DNA of 20,340 nucleotides, taken from positions 1 through 20,340 of the forward strand of contig CAKULN010000046.1 of assembly GCA_934667175.1 (NCBI GenBank). Direction: 5' to 3'. Shown here piece by piece: positions 14,796 through 20,340 of this stretch; positions within the stretch are counted from its first letter, which is position 1; each line of letters starts with the position of its first letter. The DNA is from an uncultured Bacteroidales bacterium. Its GTDB lineage: Bacteria > Bacteroidota > Bacteroidia > Bacteroidales > UBA932. A program made the translations under genes and the position numbers. A model generated the notes under the pieces. The model saw nothing but the letters and a program-made list of their open reading frames with translations, had not been told where the DNA came from and made no database searches.

Positions 14796-15908
14796 CTATA
14801 ATCTTTCAAACGGTCTCCCAAAATCCCCCGTCCAGCGGTAAAGATGCGTTCTGGAATATTGCCTGCCGGTCCCCGTGTTCTTCCCCGGCTCGGCGAAATA
14901 GAACAAACCGTCGCCGACCGGACATATTCCAGTCGAACCATACTTGAAGTAAAAGCCCGGCACAGGAGCCTCACGCGACCCAATCACCGGATGCTTGGTC
15001 CTGTCGTAAAGAACCCCGGCCAACTGCCTTTTGACAGGCTTTTCAGCGACGTCAAACACAAACATGTCATAATTCTTGAATATGCCCTTGCCACCCTTGT
15101 ACACAGCCATGAACATCTTCCCGGTCCGCGCGTCGTAAGCGAGATTCTGCACGCCCCAGTTCGTGTTGCCAGTGTAAGCGAAATACTTGCTCAAAGGCTT
15201 CGCCGGCCCCTGGCTGTAGAAGTCTCCGAATTTCACTCTACCGGCATATTCATTCAGCTTTTTGATGTCGTAGCGAAGCAGCACCTGATGGTCGTTGTCG
15301 CCGCGCGTCTTGTCTCCATAGATCCCGTAGGCCACGTAGAGGTAATTCTTTCCACCTTTCCTGCCCAATTTCGGGGCGATCGTCACCCCGTCGATTCCGG
15401 AGCAGCCGTAGAAATGCTCATATTCCTTGTCGGCGAATCCGGTCAGGTGATAGTCCCTCGTGGCTTCCTTGACGCAGACGATGCGGAATGCGTCATTGTC
15501 CTCGGAATCCATGCCTGCCTCCGTCACCTTGTCGACATCAATGATCGCGATGTAGAACATCGAGCGTCCCTTGGCGAAAGAGGAAAGCCCGGCGCCGATG
15601 ACATCGTCCTTGCATTCCAAAGAGGCGTAGACCTTTCTGTCCGAAGGGCTGAACGTCATCGCTCCGAGATGGCCCTGAATCCGGTCTATGGAACCGAGTA
15701 TCTTTCCGTCCATGTCAGTCTTGATGAAGCTGGTCGTGAAAGAAAAGTACATGTTGCCGGCGTCCTTGTCGAAAGCGATTCCCTGGACATGGTTCTTTCC
15801 GTCCTCGACGTAGATCTCGGTCGGCAGGCTCGACTCCGTTTGTGAATAGGCAGCCACGGCTCCGGTGACTATCATCAAGGCGATCAATGCTATCTTTTTC
15901 ATATTCAA
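14796..15908 (-). CDS. Exported protein of unknown function, possibly beta-propeller
   Basis: 370 residues. Residues 1-22 form a signal peptide (hydrophobic core IALIALMIVTGAVAA, then YSQ) without a lipobox Cys, so it is probably periplasmic or secreted. I do not recognise a named family. The sequence repeats short strand-rich modules in which a displayed value is followed by an aromatic-rich strand: IAFDKDAGNMYFSFTT, MTFSPSDRKVYASLE, LAYDARTGKMFMAVYKG and VGDGLFYFAEPG. These resemble blades of a beta-propeller. There are no obvious catalytic motifs. The start at 15908 begins MNMKK, preceded by an AT-rich stretch; ATG 15902 is also possible. The gene is flanked on both sides by REP-like clusters and convergent with the lysozyme gene. 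The stop lies 8 bp from the nearest repeat. Confidence 0.75.
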   Translation of the reverse strand: MNMKKIALIALMIVTGAVAAYSQTESSLPTEIYVEDGKNHVQGIAFDKDAGNMYFSFTTSFIKTDMDGKILGSIDRIQGHLGAMTFSPSDRKVYASLECKDDVIGAGLSSFAKGRSMFYIAIIDVDKVTEAGMDSEDNDAFRIVCVKEATRDYHLTGFADKEYEHFYGCSGIDGVTIAPKLGRKGGKNYLYVAYGIYGDKTRGDNDHQVLLRYDIKKLNEYAGRVKFGDFYSQGPAKPLSKYFAYTGNTNWGVQNLAYDARTGKMFMAVYKGGKGIFKNYDMFVFDVAEKPVKRQLAGVLYDRTKHPVIGSREAPVPGFYFKYGSTGICPVGDGLFYFAEPGKNTGTGRQYSRTHLYRWTGDFGRPFERL

Positions 15909-15927
15909 AATATTATTCTAATTAGTA

Positions 15928-16116
15928 TGCCACTTCGACAAGCTCAGTGACCGATGTTACTTGTTGGCCACTTCGACAGGCTCAGTGACCAGTGCAACTT
16001 GTTGGTCACTTCGACAAGCTCAGCGACCGATGCCACTTGCTGTCACTTCGACAGGCTCAGTGACCGGCATTTCTCGCAGTCGCTACACTTCGGTCACTGA
16101 GCCTGTCGAAGTGACC
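15928..16116. repeat. REP-like palindrome cluster C, phased array
   Basis: Four forward copies start at 15928, 15966, 16004 and 16041, a period of 37-38 bp, with 12-13 bp spacers that themselves resemble each other (GATGTTACTTGTT, AGTGCAACTTGTT, GATGCCACTTGC). A fifth, reverse copy lies at 16092-16116. The core alternates between TCGACAGGCTC and TCGACAAGCTC, and one copy changes the arm from AGTGACC to AGCGACC. The cluster fills the gap between the unknown exported gene and the 3' end of lpxB. Confidence 0.9.
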
Positions 16117-16126
16117 ATAAGACGAA

Positions 16127-17287
16127 CTACTTTCTCAATTCCTCGATCATCGCCCGGGCGACGGCAGCGGAAGCCCCCTCGCCCCCAAGAGCGTCACGGA
16201 TCTCCTGATAACCGGAAAGCATCGCGGAACGATACTCCTCATCCTCAATCATCCTGCGCACCTCGTACAACACGTTGTCCGGCGTAAAATAATACTGTAG
16301 CAACTCCCGGAAGCAAATTCTGTCAAGAATCAGATTCCCGAGACTTATGTACTGGATCTTTATGATCATCTTCGCGATCAAGAAGTTGATCTCCGCTCCT
16401 TTATAAACCACCACCTGAGGCGTCCCGATCAGCGCGCATTCCAGCGAGGCGGTCCCGGAGTTGACCACAGCGGCCTTGGCGTGACGCATCACCGCATAAC
16501 TCTGGCCGAAAACCACGCTGACATATTCACGCCCCCCGATGTACTTTGCGTAATCGGCCTCAGACCGGGCCGGAGCCGCCGCCACCACGAAGCGGTAGTC
16601 TGAATATTCAGGCAAAGCGTGCAGCCTGTCAGCGAATTCCATGAAGGTCGGCATCATAGAGCTGATCTCCCCGTTTCTGGATCCGGCCAGAAGGGCTATC
16701 ATCGGCCTGTCCGGAAGCCCTGTCTTGGCAAGGAACTCCTCTCTGGTCTCCTTGAAGGCTTCCGAGTTGTCTATGGCGTCGATCAGCGGGTTACCTTTAT
16801 ATATAAAGTCAACACCTTTCTTCGTGAAGTACGGAATCTCGAACGGGAACACGATGAACAGCTTGTCCACAAAGGCCTTGAGCTTCTTCACACGGCTTTC
16901 CCTCGAGGCCCATACCTTCGGAGCGATGTAGTAGAAGACCTTGAATCCGGCCTTATGGGCGAACTCCGCCACACGGAAGTTGAATCCCGGATAGTCGATC
17001 AGAATCACAACGTCAGGTTTCCAGCGAAGGATGTCGGACGTGCAGTCCGTAAACCTTTTGGCGAAGGCTCTGGCATGCAGGAAAATCTGGGTGAACCCGA
17101 TGACCGCCCCGTCCTTGTAGTCCTTCACTAGACCGGTTCCCTGCTGGTGCTCATGGTAGACAGCATCCATCAGACCACCGCCCCAGAAACGGATGTCGGC
17201 CTCGGGATCCTCGGCGTAAAGCCCACGCATAAGATTTGATCCGTGTAAATCCCCGGACGCCTCTCCGGCTATGATGTAGTAGCGCAT
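16127..17287 (-). CDS. lpxB: Lipid-A-disaccharide synthase
   Basis: 386 residues, normal length for LpxB (glycosyltransferase family 19). It joins UDP-2,3-diacylglucosamine to 2,3-diacylglucosamine-1-phosphate to make lipid A disaccharide at the cytosolic face of the inner membrane. Diagnostic motifs in order: GEASGDLHG (8-16), IDYPGFNFR (97-105), IAPKVWAS (121-128), LLAGSRNGEI (199-208), NSGTASLECALIGTPQVVVYK (276-296, given as landmarks NSGTAS and QVVVY), and QYISLGNLI near 312-320 followed by the ELLQ segment. The start MRYYIIAGEASGD is typical. It follows surE by 52 nt on the same strand, a pairing common in Bacteroidales. REP-like cluster C begins 10 bp past its stop. Confidence 0.96.
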   Translation of the reverse strand: MRYYIIAGEASGDLHGSNLMRGLYAEDPEADIRFWGGGLMDAVYHEHQQGTGLVKDYKDGAVIGFTQIFLHARAFAKRFTDCTSDILRWKPDVVILIDYPGFNFRVAEFAHKAGFKVFYYIAPKVWASRESRVKKLKAFVDKLFIVFPFEIPYFTKKGVDFIYKGNPLIDAIDNSEAFKETREEFLAKTGLPDRPMIALLAGSRNGEISSMMPTFMEFADRLHALPEYSDYRFVVAAAPARSEADYAKYIGGREYVSVVFGQSYAVMRHAKAAVVNSGTASLECALIGTPQVVVYKGAEINFLIAKMIIKIQYISLGNLILDRICFRELLQYYFTPDNVLYEVRRMIEDEEYRSAMLSGYQEIRDALGGEGASAAVARAMIEELRK

Positions 17288-17339
17288 ATTCCTTGATTAT
17301 TCAGCCAACGCCGTGCTGGCATATTCGTTGGCATATTCA

Positions 17340-18197
17340 TTAAAAGTCCTCGTTGAAGCCAAGGCTGTTCAGTCTGGCGATCTCCCCGTGGTCCGAGCTG
17401 TTGATGTTGTGGGCGACGATGGAAATGTAGCCGTCGGCAAGGATGTGATGATCGGCGAAAACGTCATCCACCGGGGAATCGTCCTTAAAGTCCCCGACCA
17501 TCATATAAAGGGTCTCCCCTTCTTCCGCCTTCGGGAAAGATGTGTGTCCAAGATCCTCAGGGCGGATGCCTCTTTTCGCGAACATCCCAGCGTCCCAAGG
17601 TTTGAATTCCTTTTCCCAATGTCCCAGTCCCTGATGCCCGACACGGATGCCCTTGACAGCCTCCGCCGGAATATTAGGGAAATTGACATTATAATATATT
17701 CCTGACTTCGGATTGTGATGTGCCCAAAGTTTTCTGAATATGCAGGGAAAATATTCATTGACAACGGAAAAGTCCGCGTCCAGGCTTATCGTGTCGAGCG
17801 AGACTCCGATGCCTAAGATTCCGTTCAAGGCGGCCTCCTCCGCCGCGCCGAGGGTTCCGGAATAGTTCGCCGCCGTGGCAGCGTTTGAGCCGTGGTTGAT
17901 TCCACAGACCACGACATCCGGCTTTCCCGGCCAGAAAATCTCGTCCAGACCGTACTTCACGCAGCTCGCCGGAGTCGCGTCGAGGTAAGACCACCGCACC
18001 CCGTCCTTTTCGGGAAGAGCCTTGTAAGCAATCGCCCTGCCCCCCATCGAGACTGCCATTGACATCCCGGACTGGTGGAATTTCGGCGCGACCGCCGTGA
18101 CTCTGCCAAATTGACACATAATGTCAGCCAGCGCATGAATGCCACCAGCCTGATAGCCATCGTCATTTGTCAGCAGAATATTCAGTTCATCAGACAT
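17340..18197 (-). CDS. surE: 5'/3'-nucleotidase SurE
   Basis: 285 residues, slightly longer than the roughly 250-residue family norm. SurE is a cytosolic metal-dependent phosphatase that removes phosphate from nucleoside 5'- and 3'-monophosphates, linked to stationary-phase survival. The metal site is intact: Asp12 and Asp13 in LLTNDDGY, Ser43 in HQSGMSM, and Asn101 in CGINHGSNAA. The segment NYSGTLGAAEEAALNG (111-126) and the later YYNVNFPNIP are also typical. The start at 18197 gives MSDELNILLTNDDGY, a normal N-terminus. It is probably transcribed with lpxB. No consensus promoter was found in the first 70 nt upstream. Confidence 0.95.
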   Translation of the reverse strand: MSDELNILLTNDDGYQAGGIHALADIMCQFGRVTAVAPKFHQSGMSMAVSMGGRAIAYKALPEKDGVRWSYLDATPASCVKYGLDEIFWPGKPDVVVCGINHGSNAATAANYSGTLGAAEEAALNGILGIGVSLDTISLDADFSVVNEYFPCIFRKLWAHHNPKSGIYYNVNFPNIPAEAVKGIRVGHQGLGHWEKEFKPWDAGMFAKRGIRPEDLGHTSFPKAEEGETLYMMVGDFKDDSPVDDVFADHHILADGYISIVAHNINSSDHGEIARLNSLGFNEDF

Positions 18198-18280
18198 TCC
18201 ATCTCAACTTTCGCAAGGAGGCAATTACTTGCTGTTAAACACATTATCTCACGTCCAAAGGTGATTGCCCACCCTCATCT

Positions 18281-18397
18281 GTTCACGTTACCCTCTCCCT
18301 AAATCCCTCCCCTGAGGGGAGGGGATGTGCTTTGCACACCCCCTAGGGCCTTTTACGTTACCCCCTCCCTAAGTCCCTCCCCTAAGGGGAGGGACTT
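18281..18397. repeat. Duplicated GC-rich hairpin element, 70-bp period
   Basis: Two copies of an element of about 42 bp begin with ACGTTACC at 18285 and 18355. Each holds the palindrome CCCTCCCCT, one base, AGGGGAGGG (18305-18323 and 18375-18393). In copy 2 the stem extends to a perfect 13 bp, AAGTCCCTCCCCT with AGGGGAGGGACTT (18371-18397). Between them lies TGTGC-TTT-GCACA (18326-18338). The copies differ at a few positions, some in the loop. Confidence 0.85.
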
Positions 18398-18496
18398 GCC
18401 TTCACTGCAAGCAGCGAAGAACAGTGGTGTTCCGCATTTGCGGAACTTGAATTAATATTTTAGCTTACAAATATATTAAATTCCGCAATTTTTTAA

Positions 18497-18504
18497 TAAT
18501 TTTG
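18497..18504 (+). promoter_or_regulatory. Predicted -7 element of gapA
   Basis: TAATTTTG matches TAnnTTTG. No exact -33 TTTG lies at the expected distance, which falls in an AT-rich tract. The inferred start near 18511 gives a leader of about 70 nt. Confidence 0.5.
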
Positions 18505-18568
18505 CATCGCTTTTGCAGTAAAAGGCTGCGGTTAGTTTAGTAGTTGAAAAGATTAACAACTTATTTAA

Positions 18569-19579
<1,011 letters not shown>

Positions 19580-19583
19580 TTCC

Positions 19584-19591
19584 TATCTTTG
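19584..19591 (+). promoter_or_regulatory. Predicted -7 element of the OmpA-family gene
   Basis: TATCTTTG matches TAnnTTTG, 5 bases past the gapA stop and inside the imperfect palindrome TATCT-TTGC-AGATA. There is no clear -33. The inferred start near 19598 places the gapA terminator hairpin at the very 5' end of the new transcript. Confidence 0.4.
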
Positions 19592-19600
19592 CAGATAAGA

Positions 19601-19630
19601 AAGGCCGGGCCTTTTGGCCTGGCCTTTTTT
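19601..19630 (+). terminator. Intrinsic terminator after gapA
   Basis: AAGGCCGGGCC (19601-19611), loop TTTT, GGCCTGGCCTT (19616-19626) form an 11-bp stem with one G-U, followed by a T-run to 19630. It is the clearest intrinsic terminator in the window. Confidence 0.85.
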
Positions 19631-19654
19631 GATTCAATTTAACATCTCAATATC

Positions 19655-20335
19655 ATGAAGAAAGTTGTTTTGACACTTCTCTGCGCAGCCATGGTTTTCT
19701 CTGGCTGCGGAACAATGTCCAAGACCGGACAGGGTACACTTCTTGGCTCCGGAGCCGGAGCGATCATCGGAGCCGGAATCGGAGCCGCCATCGGTGACGG
19801 CAAGGGAGCGGCAATCGGCGCCGCCATCGGAACAGCAGTAGGTGCCGGAACAGGCGCAGTGATCGGCAAGAAGATGGACAAGAAAGCCGCCGAGCTTGAA
19901 GCCCTTGAGAACGCCAAGGTAGAGACCGTCCAGGATCAGAATGGTCTTCAGGCCATCAAGGTCACATTCAACAGCGGAATCCTTTTCCCTACCAACGGGT
20001 CGACTCTGTCACAGACCTCGAAGAACGAACTTTCTCAGTTCGCCTCCAAGATGAGTGACATGCAGGACACCGACATCACCATCTACGGTCACACCGACAA
20101 CACCGGTTCCGATGCCGTCAACGAGCGTCTTTCCAACGAAAGAGCCCAGTCTGTCACCAACTACCTGAAGAACTGCGGAATAGCATCCACAAGGATGACC
20201 ACTGAGGGCAAGTCATACTCCATGCCGGTGGCCGACAACGCCACCAAGGAAGGCCGTGCGCAGAACCGCCGCGTCGAGATCTACATCACCGCCAACAAGA
20301 CGATGATCGAGAAGGCCGAGAACGGCACGCTGTAA
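19655..20335 (+). CDS. OmpA-family lipoprotein with glycine zipper
   Basis: 226 residues. The lipobox FSGC places the lipidated Cys at 18. Residues 25-71 are a glycine-zipper segment with GxxxG-type repeats (GSGAGAIIGAGIGAAIGDG and similar), able to insert into or pack against membrane. Residues about 100-215 are an OmpA C-terminal peptidoglycan-binding domain: IYGHTDNTGSDAVNERLSNER with Asp148 and Arg163 at the diaminopimelate-binding positions, and NRRVEI near 204-209. It resembles the YiaD layout: an outer-membrane lipoprotein tethering the envelope to peptidoglycan. The start MKKVVLTLLC is a typical lipoprotein leader. It follows gapA by 75 bp, across that gene's terminator. Confidence 0.92.
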   Translation: MKKVVLTLLCAAMVFSGCGTMSKTGQGTLLGSGAGAIIGAGIGAAIGDGKGAAIGAAIGTAVGAGTGAVIGKKMDKKAAELEALENAKVETVQDQNGLQAIKVTFNSGILFPTNGSTLSQTSKNELSQFASKMSDMQDTDITIYGHTDNTGSDAVNERLSNERAQSVTNYLKNCGIASTRMTTEGKSYSMPVADNATKEGRAQNRRVEIYITANKTMIEKAENGTL

Positions 20336-20340
20336 TCACG

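Noticed and set aside
15928..16116. CRISPR array look-alike of repeats and short spacers
   Set aside because: Spacers are only 12-13 bp and similar to each other, the last repeat is inverted, and there are no cas genes. The same repeat occurs in two other clusters.

Overview
The window looks like a chromosomal segment of a Bacteroidales (Bacteroidota) bacterium; the genus is not resolved. Four things support this. Several starts are preceded by the Bacteroidota-type promoter (TTTG at -33, TAnnTTTG at -7). Lipoproteins carry Bacteroidales-type heads (Fib_succ_major-like and BspA/DUF285-like). The surE-lpxB gene pair is present. Shine-Dalgarno sites are weak or absent. No phage, integrase, insertion sequence, CRISPR-cas, rRNA or tRNA was found.

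Layout. 54-1795 (minus): rubrerythrin followed by a secreted C1-family cysteine protease, probably one operon. 2043-3563 (plus): a divergent TerB-like protein; its promoter and that of rubrerythrin face away from each other around a perfect 7-bp palindrome. 3564-4066: a noncoding-looking stretch with a strong promoter, long complementary arms that suggest a structured RNA of about 230 nt, a 49-codon ORF and a terminator-like hairpin. 4067-6850 (plus): a PMCA-type P-type Ca2+-ATPase, whose stop codon overlaps that of the convergent gene. 6847-11641 (minus): two tandem lipoproteins with homologous coiled-coil stalks and unrelated C-terminal heads. 12104-13783 (minus): an AspT/YidE-type transporter. 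13834-14694 (plus): a membrane-anchored GH25 lysozyme. 14796-15908 (minus): an exported protein of unknown function. 16127-18197 (minus): surE and lpxB. 18581-19579 (plus): glyceraldehyde-3-phosphate dehydrogenase. 19655-20335 (plus): an OmpA-family glycine-zipper lipoprotein.

Much of the content concerns the cell envelope: lipid A synthesis, lysozyme, OmpA-like anchor, stalked surface lipoproteins, ion and anion transport. Rubrerythrin adds peroxide protection and GAPDH central glycolysis.

The intergenic DNA is unusually structured. Three clusters of a 25-bp REP-like palindrome (arms GGTCACT and AGTGACC around an 11-nt core) lie at gene 3' ends, one of them expanded into an 18-bp tandem repeat. 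A different GC-rich hairpin element is duplicated upstream of gapA. The two items most worth a second look are the candidate structured RNA at 3602-3830 and the pair of lipoproteins with a shared stalk and swapped heads. All family calls come from motif recognition alone; no database search was possible.
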